Below, piece after piece: positions 1 to 10,421 of a stretch of DNA of 64,000 bases. The notes beneath the pieces are model-generated. The model saw nothing but the letters and a program-made list of their open reading frames with translations, did not search any database and was not told the origin of the DNA. The stretch lies in assembly GCA_036924085.1 (NCBI GenBank), contig JAVGWX010000014.1, positions 41,101,556 to 41,165,555 of the forward strand, in the 5' to 3' direction. The position numbers and the translations under genes are program-made. How positions within the stretch are numbered: position 1 is the first letter of the stretch; every line of letters begins with the position of its first letter. The stretch is from Ariolimax columbianus. Lineage: Eukaryota > Mollusca > Gastropoda > Stylommatophora > Arionidae.

Positions 1-131
1 GTAAACTGTTGAGACTCAAGTCTGGGTTATGAGATTTGTCACACAGTGGACAATCACTATCTCCTACGTCCGTTCGTCCTGCTTATCGCACCTCACCATG
101 AGTCGCCTTGACACTTGAGTAGTTCCCGGGT

Positions 132-399
132 TAAATATAGATTGGGGACGGCCTGGGCTATTGGTTAAGTGACACAGCTCACAACCAGAAGGTGCTGGGT
201 TCGATCCCCATCAGAGCACCGGCTGTTACCCAGGGGAAGCAATCCCTTAGAAAATACAGGAGGAAGCAGGCCGTTACATAAAAATGCATGATGAAGTCAG
301 ATGCACTAGGCCGACAGGCGCAAAATAAAAACCACAGTGCAACGCACACCACCTTGTGGATTAAAGAAATAAGGCGAACGAAAAAAATAAATATAGATT
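132..399 (+). mobile_element. tRNA-derived SINE (SINE-A), full copy with target-site duplication
   Basis: A tRNA-like head carries an A-box-like segment (ctgggctattggttaag) and a perfect B box (ggttcgatcccc, about 198-209). A central segment follows (atgcatgatgaagtcagatg ... gccgacaggcg), then an A-rich tail. The copy at 144-387 is flanked by perfect 12-bp repeats, taaatatagatt, at 132-143 and 388-399, which marks both ends and shows LINE-type integration. A second copy lies at 59491-59668. RNA polymerase III transcription is inferred from the boxes. Confidence 0.82.
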
Positions 400-919
400 C
401 ATTGTTTTTATCCAGACATATCGCACGAAGTGATTAGAGAAGGTTGTTCATGAGGCTACCAGCCCTGATCATGTAAAAACTATTACTACGGACACTGCAC
501 TACAGACTATTGGATTCCAGATACTTTAAAAGCTGTTACCAAATCTAGTGTTGGACTTCAACTTCGCCATCTAGAGTGACAGTTAAATGTTGGTGATGAG
601 TAGAAAATACTGAGATACAGCATTGGCTTCTGAGCCGATCGATCGGGGTTCGGTTCCCAAATGCTGCAAGCATTTTATTTATTGCAATGCGGCTTCTGGA
701 ATTGATTTAGCTTTAACTAAATTGGGTTTCAGTTATCAGGAAAAGTAATGGCGGACGACGTGATGTTGATCACATACTACAGCAACTGTCGCTGTTATGT
801 CAAGAGTAAGGTTTCTTGTAAAAAGGGCCAGATGTACAGGGCATCACTTTTTGTTTCACAGGGAGCGATCTTTGAAATGATTCTGTAGTATTGAACACAT
901 AACGGCGATAATCGCAGAA
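400..919. other. Unassigned stretch with one B-box-like motif
   Basis: I see no gene here. At 647-658 the sequence ggttcggttccc resembles a pol III B box, with a possible tRNA-like arm just upstream (ggcttctgagccgatc). It may be a decayed SINE head, but no A box is convincing. Confidence 0.25.
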
Positions 920-1560
920 AAGGGAGGGGGGAAGGAGGAGATAAACATAGAAGATAGATGGAGATAAACATATAAGGGAGATTAACACAAAAGCGAGATA
1001 AATACAAACACTTAGCAGAGATAAACACTGAAGTCTGATTAAACACACGCACAGAGCAATGATAAACGAGCACAGACAAAAAGATAACATAAAAATAAAA
1101 TGGAGATAAACAGCCACACATAAAGGGAGATAAACACATACAGAGCAATGATAAACAGACACAAAACGGGAGATAAACAGGAACACATTACATAGATAAA
1201 CACAAACACATCACGGAGATCACAGGGATAAACACAAACAGATCACGAAGATAAACACAATCAAAGAAAGGAGATAAACAATAAAATAGCGGAGATAAAC
1301 ACAAACAAATCACGGAGATAAACACAAACACAGATCAGTGATAAACAAACATAGAAATGGAGAAAACACAAAGGCAAAGCAGTGATAAACAAACACAGAA
1401 ATGGAGATAAATACAGAGTGGATATAATAAACACAAACACAGAATGGTAGATTAACACACACACACTCATCAGAGATACACAAACAAAGAATGGGTGAAA
1501 AATACACCCACATACACACAATAGAGATTCACAAACACAGAAAGGGAGATGGGCGCAATC
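920..1560. repeat. Degenerate tandem repeat, gagataaacacaaacaca type
   Basis: The motif gagataaacacaaacaca recurs with many substitutions and variable spacing (roughly 16-35 bp) across about 640 bp. The strand bias (A/G/C-rich, T-poor on +) leaves long minus-strand open frames rich in C, V, F, L and S; these are composition artefacts. Confidence 0.8.
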
Positions 1561-2150
1561 ACCGAAAGTAGTTCAAAAAGGCACAGATCAGAGAGAGAAA
1601 ATTCATAAATTTGAAACTTATCGTACCTGGAACAGTCCTACGTGAAATAATCTCAAATCGCCAATAGTAGTGAGCGAGCAATCTCTATGTATATTCTTGT
1701 CTCAAACCTTCACCCAGAGAGTTTCTTTCAGTTTATGCTGCTACCTAAACATAAACACGCGATTGTGGGCGTGACCCAACCAACGGTAGCGAGGCGACGA
1801 ATAAATATTTACGGTCTCATAAATGTTGGTATGGTCACAGATGGAAATGACGCTAACATACAATTGGATCTTTATGACAGAACGCTGCCTAGTTTACAAC
1901 AAACAGCGTTTAGTTTTGCTTAAGTTAGATTACAAGTGGTTAAAGAGAGTTGTGCATGCACATAACAACCTCGTTATTGAAATCGTTAATGCAATTGCTT
2001 TCTGTACGCGAGTCAGCTGTTGTAGTGGTATACATTAATCAATGAATCAATCAGTGAATGAATCAATCGATAATGTGCTTGGAAGCTACTTGGGCCAAGT
2101 TAATTATTCTTGACGTGTTTTTGGTAGCGGGTTACAACGAATCTTCTTGT
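1561..2150. other. No recognisable feature
   Basis: I see no repeat, LINE remnant or splice-bounded frame. Short frames at 1687-1923 and 1823-2038 resemble nothing I know. A small run of aatcaatgaatc-like repeats sits at 2036-2075. Confidence 0.4.
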
Positions 2151-2290
2151 ATTGAGAAGTACGTGAGAAGATGGACGGTGGTCTTCCTTGCTGTATTGTA
2201 ATAGAAGGCTACTGAGTAAGCACATCAATATGGGGATCACCGTTTCGATCCCCACCTGGTAGGTCAGACTGCTCTGACACCTTTTTGCCA
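2150..2290 (+). mobile_element. Old, truncated copy of the VNTR element body
   Basis: This shares the ordered landmarks of the VNTR element body seen at 7490-7835: the ggacggtggtcttcc segment, the g-t-attgtaat segment, ggggatcaccgtttcgatcc and a diverged gttagccaggctgc-like segment. It has no flanking monomer array or GTT tract. It is strongly diverged, so probably an ancient fragment. Confidence 0.4.
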
Positions 2291-2514
2291 GGAGCGACGA
2301 CAAGGTCTGCGTGTTTACCCTTATACATGAACCCGGACGTTTATCTTGGTTCGATACGCTATAGAAGGAATGATCTAATTGTGACAGAAACACTGGCGTA
2401 TTCAAAACATGCCATTAGAGAGCAGTATAATTCCTATATGGTAGAAGATTCTAACTGCACTATCCGCACAGGCCAAGAACCGGTTGTGAGGAGTATTCTT
2501 CGGAAAAAGCTCTA

Positions 2515-3290
2515 GAAACAATACCCTATTATTATGCAAAGAGAGCTCTAGAAACAATAGCCCATGTATACAAAGAAATATCTAGAAACAATAGCCCATA
2601 TATACAAAGAAAGCTCTAGAAACAATAGCCCACGTATACAAAGAAAGTTTAAGAAATAATAGCCCAATATACCATTTTAAAGAAAGTTTTAGAAATTAAA
2701 TCCTATATACACAAAATAAGCTATAGAAACAATTACCCCATATATAAAGCTATAGAAACAATAGTCCATATATACAAAGAAAGCTCTAGAAACAGTAACC
2801 CAGTATACCAAAGAAAGTTCGAGAAACAATAACCCGGTATACCGTTTAAAGAAAGCTCTAGAAAGAATTGCCCAGTATACCATTCAAAGAAAGCTCGAGA
2901 AACAATAACCCGGTATACCAGTTAAAGAAAGCTCTTGGAACAACAGCCCAGTATACCATTCAAAGAAAGCTCTAGAAACAATAGCCCAGTATACAAGTTG
3001 AAGAAAGCTCGAGAAACAATAACCCAGTATACCATTCAAAGAAAGCTCTAGAAATAATAGCCCAGTATAACAGTTAAAGAAAGCTCTAGAAACAATAACC
3101 CAGTATACCAGTTAAAGAAAGCTCTAGAAACAATAGCCTAGTATACCAGTTAAAGAAAGCTCGAGAAACAATAACCCAGTATACCATTCAAAGAAAGCTC
3201 TAGAAACAATAGCCCAGTATACCAGTTAAAGAAAGCTCTAGAAACAATAGCCCAATATACCAGTTTAAGAAAGCTCTAGAAACAATACCT
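2515..3290. repeat. 38-bp satellite, about 20 units
   Basis: The monomer begins aaagaaagctctagaaacaa and continues with tagcccagtataccagtt. Units are ragged at the left (2515-2780) and regular from about 2780 on. The array ends at about 3290 in unrelated sequence. Confidence 0.9.
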
Positions 3291-3564
3291 GAAATACGAT
3301 TCAAAAAGTGGAAAACGTGTTTATTTGTGGCTGTCGGAAGCAGAGAAATATTAGAACATTCTGTATTTAGCATCTTGTCACTACGATCGGAGCATGGGGT
3401 TACACCTGTTGTTGACCTCCTTGTAGGGCATCTTTTACGGTACTAGTTTCTTTACCTAGGGAATCTGGTTTCAAGTCTAATAATAATTATTCATAGTAGA
3501 TAATGATGGCGCCAATGTTATGATAGCAACTTTGTCAATCTTTTAACCACCGATACCGTGAATT

Positions 3565-4755
3565 GCGCTTTAATACTTCTTCTTCTTCTTCGTACGCTGT
3601 CAGACAACCTTTATTTTTTCGAAAAAAGCAGCGGTTATCCTGAGGCTGTCGACACTGCCATAGAGCTTGTCTAGTGTTGCCACTGGTGATGGCCACATCT
3701 GCTTTCTTTGATCCTCGTATGTCGGGCAGTTTTGCAGCAAATGTTCAGCGGTCATTTTCCCAGTACAGCACATGCATTCGTCAGTGCCACCTATCTTCAA
3801 TTTATTGAATAGGTGGTACCTCAGTCTATTGTGGCCAGTGCGAAGTCTGAATACCACGACCTGCTCTCTTCTGTTCAACTGGTAATAGGCATCGTTTTTT
3901 GTGTAGCCAGCATGTTCTGTTTCCCATTTGGTCTAATATGCCTTTTTGACTCTTCGTATGTCACACTAGTATCTGATTGTGGTAGTCTTGCACCTTCTTT
4001 TGCCAGTCTGTCTGCCTCCTCGTTGCCTTGGATGTTACAGTGGGATGGAACCCACTGTACCACTACTCTTTTTGGTGCGGACTGCTGGCATAGTTGACAG
4101 AGTACTGCTCTTAAATCATTGAGTTCAGCATTTTTCTGGCTTTTTAGTGCTGTGACTACGGCCAGAGCATCTGTAAGCAGGACTATATGGCTTTCATTTC
4201 TTTTGCATGTCACCATTTCTTCTACTGCAGCCCTCAGTGCCTCTGTCTCCGCTCTGAAATTGCTTGAGTATTTTCCAGTTGCCACTGATAGTGTTGTTTT
4301 CTTACGATTTGGTAGGCTCAGGAATACCCCTACCCCTCCGTTCTGTGTTGTTTGTTACAGAGCCGTCGGTGTAGGCATGGGTCCAGTCCATGCTTGGGTA
4401 GTTTTTCGTTATGTACCTCAGGGTTATGTCTCTTCTTTCTTTTTTCCAATACCTGGTATATTTTCTGCCACCTCTGGAAATATATGCTGCCTCCAGGTAG
4501 GTTTGCGTACATTAGGGATGGGCTTTGGTGTTGTTAATGCGCTCATAGGGTCTTCGTTCATCTTTGCTGTGGCTATTTCTGCAAAGTTTCTCCGCTTTAG
4601 TTTCCCATTTCCAAAATTATTTAGTCTCTTATGCATTGGATGGTCAGTCAGTCTTCTGAGTTTTTCTGCTTGCTGCTGGGCTTTGCAGTCTCTTCTGTCA
4701 GTCATGGATTGCAGATTTGTAATCTTTTCCAGTTCTACAATTGGCGCTTTAATAC
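3565..4755 (-). mobile_element. 5'-truncated RNase H LINE (I-superfamily-like) with 12-bp target duplication
   Basis: Read on the minus strand, the insert (4743 to 3577) starts inside the region just before the RNase H domain and ends with a stop codon, a short spacer and a (GAA)n tail (ttcttcttcttc on +, 3577-3590). It is flanked by perfect direct repeats gcgctttaatac at 3565-3576 and 4744-4755. Truncation at the 5' end plus a tail and TSD is the signature of target-primed reverse transcription. The copy is related to those at 5781, 21395 and 46204. Confidence 0.85.
3600..4743 (-). pseudogene. LINE Pol C-terminus: RNase H and CCHC-like zinc motif, frameshifted
   Basis: Three overlapping minus-strand frames together cover the C-terminal third of a LINE Pol. 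The segment 4743-4424 carries the linker (KLRRLTDHPMHKRLNN, KRRNFAEIA). The segment 4285-3875 carries the RNase H core: SNFRAETEALRAAVEE, LLTDALAVVTAL and the WVPSHCNIQGNEEADR histidine/acidic motif. The segment 3878-3600 carries NRREQVVVFRLRTGHNRL and the C-x-C...EHLLQNCP zinc motif. Frameshifts near 4285-4424 and 3875 break the frame, so no functional protein can be made. The same protein is uninterrupted over this part at 46230-47852. Confidence 0.85.
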
Positions 4756-5620
4756 GATTAAAGTGAGGACGAATTTGCGCTATCTTCAAACGCATTCTCT
4801 CGTCCTATGCCACCTTTGATCCATTGGCGAGATATGACAGCAAGACAACTGAGGATATCACATCATGCAGATAAAATCCCGGGTTTACTTTCGGCATCTT
4901 TCAGTGGCTGTGACTTTATGTAACGGACCCAGCCGACTACTTTTTGCATTGGATCATTTCATCTTTGCGTCCAGACCCACTGAGGCAACTCACGAGGCCC
5001 TTTAATCCACTGGGATGTAATTGGACGTACGGACTCTACGTGACTATCAAATAGCATATCACGTGATGAACGGACGCCCGAACGAACGGGCCGACGGAAT
5101 CATCGACCTCACGCATGTGGAGAGATTACCAGCCAATCAAGGGAACCAACTGCCAGAATCTGAGAAGAGATGTAATCGATGCGTTTATATTCCTTGCGCT
5201 TACCGGAAATTCATGTTCATGGCGGTGGTATTACCCGATCTCAAGTTCAGCGGAGATTTAACGGGGTTCTTTATCCTGTTGGACCAGAGCAGCATCCACG
5301 ACAACAAACATCATCCACTTAGAAGCCATCCAAGAGCATCACAGGCCTGATATTGCGTATCGAGGGTGCCAGAAATCTATTTAATAGTTGATGGGTTCGT
5401 TTGTTTTAGGAAAGTAAAAAGGAAACAAACAAAATCATTTAAACTACACGGCGATGTCATTGGAAACGACCTTTATTTCACAGTACTATTAAGCTTCTCA
5501 ACCCTAGGTAACATGAGTCGTAATTGCAATAACACAGAGGGGATATAAACGTTCTAGTCCTAAATTGAAAATTAAAATAAGGCGAGACTGCAGCGGCTCT
5601 GTTGATGTATATAATGGAGA
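4756..5620. other. No recognisable feature
   Basis: This is single-copy-looking sequence. A plus-strand frame at 5021-5350 (109 codons) contains nothing I recognise and has no flanking splice or regulatory signal I would rely on. Confidence 0.4.
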
Positions 5621-5713
5621 AAAAAAAAACTTGAACAAAAATGTAAAAGTTGATTAAGGTTGAGTTTAATCGGAAAAAAATCTCATATGTTGATTTGTTA
5701 GTTCAGTATTGTT

Positions 5714-5744
5714 GTCCCTGATGAAGGCCTATTGGTCGTAACGT
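5714..5744 (+). ncRNA. Hammerhead-ribozyme-like core (decayed)
   Basis: CTGATGA at 5718-5724 is followed by a possible stem II, GGCC (5726-5729), loop TATT, GGTC (5734-5737), then GTAAC where an active hammerhead has GAAAC. A second copy at 13577-13607 on the minus strand keeps the stem with different bases. Hammerhead motifs of this layout are known in Penelope-like elements and in small metazoan retrozymes. The altered core suggests it is inactive. Confidence 0.35.
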
Positions 5745-5768
5745 AGGTTTTGTTTGTGTTCTCGTCTC

Positions 5769-6495
5769 GGTGCGGTATCTTCTTCTTCTTCTGCGTACAC
5801 AGTCAGACAGTAACCATTATTTTCTCGAAAAAAGCGGCGGTCATCCTGAGACTCTCGCCACTACCATAGAGCTTGTCTTGCAGTTCCACTGGCAATGGCC
5901 ACATCTGCTCTCTCTGATCCTCGTATGTCGGGCAGTTCTGCAGCAGATGTTCAGTGGTCATTTTACCAGTACCGCACGGGCATTCGTCGGTACACCCTAT
6001 CTTCAATTTGTTGAAGAGGTGGTACCTCAGTCTGTTGTGGCCAGTGCGAAGTCTGAAGACAACGACCTGCTCTCTTCGGTTCAACTGGTAATAGGCATCG
6101 TTTTTGGTGTAACCAGTATGTTCGGTTTCCCATTTGGACATGTACCTGGCTTTGATAAGCCGTTTTGACTCTTCGTACGTCATACTGGTATCTATTTGTG
6201 GTAGCCTTGCACCTTCTTTTGCCAGTCTGTCTGCCTCCTCGTTGCCTTGGATGTTGCAGTGTGACGGAACCCACTGTACCACTACCCTTTTTGGTGCGGA
6301 CTGTTGGCACAGTTTGCAGAGTGCTGCTCTTAAGTCATTAAGCTCAGTGTTTTTCTGGCTTTTTAGCGCTGTGACTACTTCGAGAGCATCTGTCAGCAGG
6401 ACTATATGGCTCTCATTTTCACTGTGTGTTACCATTTCTTCCACTGCCGCCCTCAGTGCCTCTGCCTCTGCTCTGAAATTGCTGGTGCGGTATCT
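5769..6495 (-). mobile_element. 5'-truncated RNase H LINE inserted in the inverted-repeat unit
   Basis: The insert at 5781-6483 has the same 3' end and (GAA)n tail as the copies at 3577 and 46204, and is truncated in the RNase H domain. Direct repeats ggtgcggtatct at 5769-5780 and 6484-6495 are perfect. The insertion splits the unit at 5622-6567, so it is the younger of the two. Confidence 0.85.
5803..6483 (-). pseudogene. LINE Pol C-terminal fragment (RNase H to zinc motif), open frame
   Basis: The frame is uninterrupted from SNFRAEAEALRAAVEE to the natural stop at 5803. It keeps the RNase H acidic positions (E in FRAEAEAL, D in LLTDALEVV), the WVPSHCNIQGNEEADR motif and the C-terminal CPCGTGK...EHLLQNCP zinc motif. 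It lacks the first RNase H aspartate motif (YTDGS), the reverse transcriptase and the endonuclease. The upstream codons to 6540 belong to the host unit, so the apparent start is a chance fusion. Confidence 0.8.
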
Positions 6496-6589
6496 GACCA
6501 TACCCATTACAAAATTTTGATTAAACTCAACCGTAATCAACTTTTACATTTTTGTTCATGTTTTTTTCCCATATTCCTAAATGGGAAGG

Positions 6590-6720
6590 GAGGGGGGCGT
6601 TCTCTCCCTTGTCCCTTTGTCATTCCTAATGCCAGGTACCCATTTACAACTTAGTAATCTAAAGCGTGTCGACACAGGGAATTGGTCCATGTCTGCGTGA
6701 AGTGAAAGACATGTCATTCG
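6590..6720 (-). mobile_element. SINE-B fragment
   Basis: This contains the SINE-B landmark ccaggtacccatttacaact (minus-strand reading: agttgtaaatgggtacctgg), followed by the gtaccgacac-like and ggaattggt segments also seen at 16326-16375. No tRNA head is visible. Confidence 0.5.
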
Positions 6721-6984
6721 CCAGTTCGTTCCCGGTCCTCTCTTTAGATTGTCCACTTACAGGAAGCACGCAAGCTTTTTGCAGTGGGGATTAAACAACA
6801 TTGGTTTTTACATGAAGTTGCTGGTTCCCTGCACAACGGTCTTCTGCGATACACTCAGCAGGTTACAGTGGCCCTATTCTTTTCACTGGAGTTGAGATGT
6901 CTGTAGTCAAGTCGCATTGTTCGAAGCTACTCTTCTGAACTCTTTGCGCTTCTTTGGTTGCAGTTACAGTGGCTCTTTAACATC

Positions 6985-7200
6985 ACACGTCGCACTTGAG
7001 AAATGGACCGTGGTCCTCCTGGCTGTAGTGTAATGCGAGTATTCCGAATAGGCTCATTATGACAATAGGGATTACAGTGTCATTCCCCCAGCTCGTTTGC
7101 TAGACTGCTGTAAAACTTCCTGGTTCTAGCAACACGAACGAGGGCATGGGATGGGATCCTGATCAATATGTCTCACCTGACCCTGATTACTCTTCCTGTA
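6985..7200 (+). mobile_element. Old copy of the VNTR element
   Basis: The order of landmarks matches the element: ggaccgtggtcctcc at about 7007, a tgtagtgtaatgc-type segment, acaatagggatta, cagctcgtttgctagactgc and, at the end, tgatcaatatgtctcacctg followed by accctgattac. That last part is a single diverged monomer. The GTT tract is absent. Confidence 0.45.
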
Positions 7201-7489
7201 CTCCAGTACCAGTCAAATCGCTTACAACAGAGAGTGACAAATTAGGATCTAGGAGTCAAAATGCAGGAGCCAAGCGCAGTTCTGGATGAAAAGTATTTCC
7301 TGCGATGAGGTAAATTGTAGGAGTACATTCGATACTGGTCCTTACATTTTGTTTGGCGCCACAGTACCATTTCTAAGCGCCATGGCACCTGCAGCCCGGG
7401 GTTAACGTGCCTTAGCTTACAGTATTATTAACATAAACTATTCATATGCGTCAACTTGTGCTAAGAATATGACAAGAAACAGATAAAGG

Positions 7490-7835
7490 TAATTTTGTTG
7501 TTTCGAATGCTCACAATGAGTAGGTTACTATTATGTGCGCCCTGAAAAGGGCGTTAAGTGACCGGTCGCAGTAGCTTTTCTCACATCTCGAGCGTGCTGA
7601 TGAAGTGGGGACCGGGGTCTTCCATGCGGTTGTGCTATGCTTGGCTTTATCTGCGTGTCGCTCACTACTACTACGTCGAACCTCACCTTGTTAGCCAGAC
7701 GGTTGTCCTCGACAACAGCCCGTTTCCAGGACGACCAACGAGGAGGTCAGGTGAGGGTCTTGACCAGTATATTTCTCCTGGCCCTGGCTAACATTCTCTG
7801 ATCAGTGTGTTTTGCCTAACCAGACGTTAGTCTCA
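7490..7835 (+). mobile_element. VNTR element, copy with 1-2 monomers
   Basis: This copy starts with a short gttgttt tract, then gaatgctcacaatgagtagg and the palindrome-like gcgccctgaaaagggcg. It continues through cgagcgtgctgatgaag, accggggtcttcc, cgctcactactac, gttagccagacggttg and cccgtttccagg. It ends with about two diverged monomers and the terminus aaccagacgttagtct at about 7819-7834. It is a near-complete copy and shows the body order clearly. Confidence 0.75.
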
Positions 7836-8387
7836 ACGTCCCAAAGGTAATTTTAAAATGCTTTTCTTTCTGGATATGGTTGAACAGTAATTTTTCGGCC
7901 ATGAATTAAAAAAAAATTTAACATAAATTACATTTTTCAAAATAAATCCACGGAAGTACACATTTTCTGAAACAAAAAAGCATGCAGCATCTAAAAAACT
8001 GAATACAATGCTAAATAGAACCAATAATTGAATGTGAGGACAGGTTGGAAGCAGAGATCAGTTGCACAATTTTACTCACTGCGTACATGCCAGGTACACT
8101 GTTCGTAATGTACAAACATAAGGCTCTTTGTCCACTATGCAGTCAGAAAATGTATACTTATATGGACCTCTGATTTAATTTTATATGGGATTCTGGTATT
8201 TTATACATACGAAATTCATACCATTAGATACCTTGTCCAATACGCTTTCAGAATTTTCTATGTGTTTCTGGCATTCTATTGAAACATTTCAGAATTCTCA
8301 AGCCTTGGCCGCATCACAGAACAGATGCACTTGACAGTTGTAGGGTTAAGAACCATTTGCTGATAATAAATCCAATAGGTGGAAATT
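7836..8387. other. No recognisable feature
   Basis: AT-rich, single-copy-looking sequence. I see no LINE protein remnant, repeat or tRNA-like motif. Confidence 0.4.
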
Positions 8388-8690
8388 CAGTGGCCTAGGA
8401 ACTGTGAGCTTAATTTACAATTCCAATATATCAGGTTCGAATCCCATCCTGCTCAGTTTGCAGATCGTGCATATTGTGGATTTTCTCATGGTAGCACGAC
8501 CTCTAGTCGACCCAACTGTAAATAGGTACCTGACAAAGCCAGAACAAAGTTTCTGAGCCGCCCGGGATCTACGGAAGTTGTTCTCCGTGGTCGGTACTTT
8601 CAATAATGAAAATGGCTGACAACTTACAGAGGCACTCAACTGCAGTGAAGTCTGTTCTATGGACCAGTTTCCATTTCCAAACTCCAATTA
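8388..8690 (+). mobile_element. tRNA-derived SINE (SINE-B)
   Basis: The tRNA-like head has tggcctaggaactgtgagct as A-box region and a perfect B box, ggttcgaatccc, at about 8434-8445, followed by the family segment ctcagtttg. The central landmark aactgtaaataggtacctga lies downstream at about 8514. The head layout (aattccaa ... ggttcgaatccc ... cagtttg) matches 15738-15840 and the minus-strand head at 51960-52078. The 3' end is uncertain. Confidence 0.65.
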
Positions 8691-8994
8691 AGTACGGGTA
8701 ATATATTACATGTGTGGCTTCTGTAGAGCGTTGATGAATTTGATAAGGTCGCTAGGCATAGGCACAAGGCTAGTTGTGCTGTTTACAGCAGGTACATGTG
8801 GCATGCAGATTTGAGCCCTTGTTTTCAACGTCCGTGGTAAAGGTTTAGAGAGTCTCATAGAAACATTCACTGCTTTTGGAAAGGGAGTTATAGCGGCCTC
8901 ATTGTTTAAAAGCACAGTGTGTTTTTTTATGAGGGGTGGCTAATTCCCTTCATAGCTGTATTTCCTTGTATAAAAGTAACTAGATACTCATTTA

Positions 8995-9359
8995 CAGCTT
9001 GGTTGGGGGAGGAAGACTAAAGTCTTGTCAGGTAAAATATGGTGATCAGATATGTCAGTCAGGGTCAGGCAAAACATAGACCCTCACCTCGGCTTCCTAG
9101 TAGCCCTACATGAAAACGGGCTGTTTTCATGGCAGTCTGTGTAACGTGAGGAGGGATCCACGTGATCCCCGTAGTAGTGAATGACACGCATATGAAACCA
9201 AGTATAGCACAACCGCATGAAAGGACCCCGGTCTACCTTCATCAGCACGCTCGGGATGGGAGGACAGCAACTATAACCCGCCACTTAACCTCCTTTTCAG
9301 GGAGTACAAAAGAGTAACCTACTCATTGTGGGCATTCGTGAACAACAACAGCTGGGTTG
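8995..9359 (-). mobile_element. VNTR element, short copy inserted in a SINE-B remnant
   Basis: On the minus strand this reads gttgttgttc, then the body, then about two monomers, ending at ggaagactaa (about 9010-9020). The left flank ends catttacagcttggttg and the right flank begins cagctgggttg, so cagctKggttg may be an 11-bp target duplication (8995-9005 and 9349-9359) with one mismatch. The flanks look like the SINE-B landmark catttacagctgggt. The duplication is suggestive only, because another copy (11897) also has cagctgg next to its end. Confidence 0.7.
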
Positions 9360-9700
9360 ATTGGAATATGTTGATAAGGAGAGTTGAACAACGTATCTTC
9401 GCCGTAAAGATTTCAGGTCTAGACAAGCTTCAGTGTACCTAACTGCAAACTGGTACCTAGTTTATGGAAAGAGAAGGCAGAGAAAAGACGAGAAAAATTG
9501 GTTAACCCATCGATAAAACACAACAACCTGAAACATATTTTAATGAAGTTTTCACCACGTTAATCTTAAAAAGGAAAAGCTCCAAAAGTTGAACATGTCG
9601 ATTCCCTAAGCCTCCCACTTAGTACAAACCAGAAGTCTACACATACCTTCTCTCTGCGACCCCGCAAGACAATAGCAGTAGGACAAAAGAAGAATCCTAA
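9360..9700. other. Unassigned, one SINE-B landmark
   Basis: The sequence aactgcaaactggtacctag at about 9441-9460 is a diverged form of the SINE-B landmark aactgtaaatgggtacctg. I see nothing else. Confidence 0.35.
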
Positions 9701-10330
9701 TGAAGTCTGTACAGATTACAGTATGAAAATCAACATAGAGAAAACTGAAGTTATGACGATTGCAAGACATGAAATAGAAACAATAATATACATTCAAAAC
9801 CAACAAGCAAACACAGGTGAACAATTTCACGTACCTGGGTAACATAATCTCAGCAGATGGAAAATGCGACACCGAAAATCAAAACAGATGTAATAAAGCA
9901 AGTCAAGTCATTGGGCAAATGTCCCCGATGTCTTTATGTAAGAAAGTGACAATGGATACAAAAAAGAACTCTATACAACACGATATGCCTACCCACGTTG
10001 TACTATCAGTGCCAGAATTGGACATTAGTAAACAAAGATACAAAAAACAACATCCTAACAACACACATGAAATGCCCGCTTATTATGCTTGGAATAACAA
10101 GAATTGATATAATCAGAACGGAAGATATTAGAAGACAAGTAGGTACAGCACCAGTGCTAGACCTCATTAAGAGAGAGAAAACCAAATGGTTTAGCCACGT
10201 GACACAACAACCACCAGATAGGTTCCACTAGAAAGCAATGCTATACATGTACAATGGAAGCAGAGACCACGCACAATTTGGATAGCAGAAATAACAGAAG
10301 CAGTGAAACTCCCAATGTACGAAGTACATA
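9700..10330 (+). pseudogene. LINE reverse transcriptase C-terminal remnant
   Basis: Translating across frameshifts gives segments typical of the region downstream of the FADD motif: MKINIEKTEVMTIAR, then FTYLGNIISADGKCDTE (classic YLGSxIS-type motif), then GITRIDIIRTEDIRRQVG and KTKWFSHVTQ (classic IRNEDIRRxxG and WFGHV motifs), then a decayed RSRGRPRxxW-like end. The RT catalytic core is missing and at least two frameshifts are present. It belongs to a different LINE lineage from the RNase H copies. Confidence 0.7.
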
Positions 10331-10421
10331 CTAGGGCAAGGTCACGTTGCTCTTCATTACCTGAGGCTGAAACGTGTTGGAAGGACGCCATGCAAAAATA
10401 AGGTTTACCCCGGGAAGAGGA

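Larger units (their letters stand above)
5622..6567. mobile_element. Unit bounded by 49-bp inverted repeats, interrupted by a LINE
   Basis: The left arm (about 5622-5671) and right arm (about 6519-6567) are inverted copies over about 49 bp with two mismatches; both contain ttgattaMggttgagtttaa and gaacaaaaatgtaaaagttg. Without the LINE inserted at 5781-6483 and one copy of its target repeat, the unit is about 230 bp. It could be a MITE-like or foldback element, or an inverted duplication linked to the hammerhead-like motif inside it. I saw no transposase. Confidence 0.6.

Noticed and set aside
190..215. A functional tRNA gene at the window start
   Set aside because: A and B boxes are present, but the cloverleaf is poor and the sequence continues into a SINE body with an A-rich tail and target duplication.
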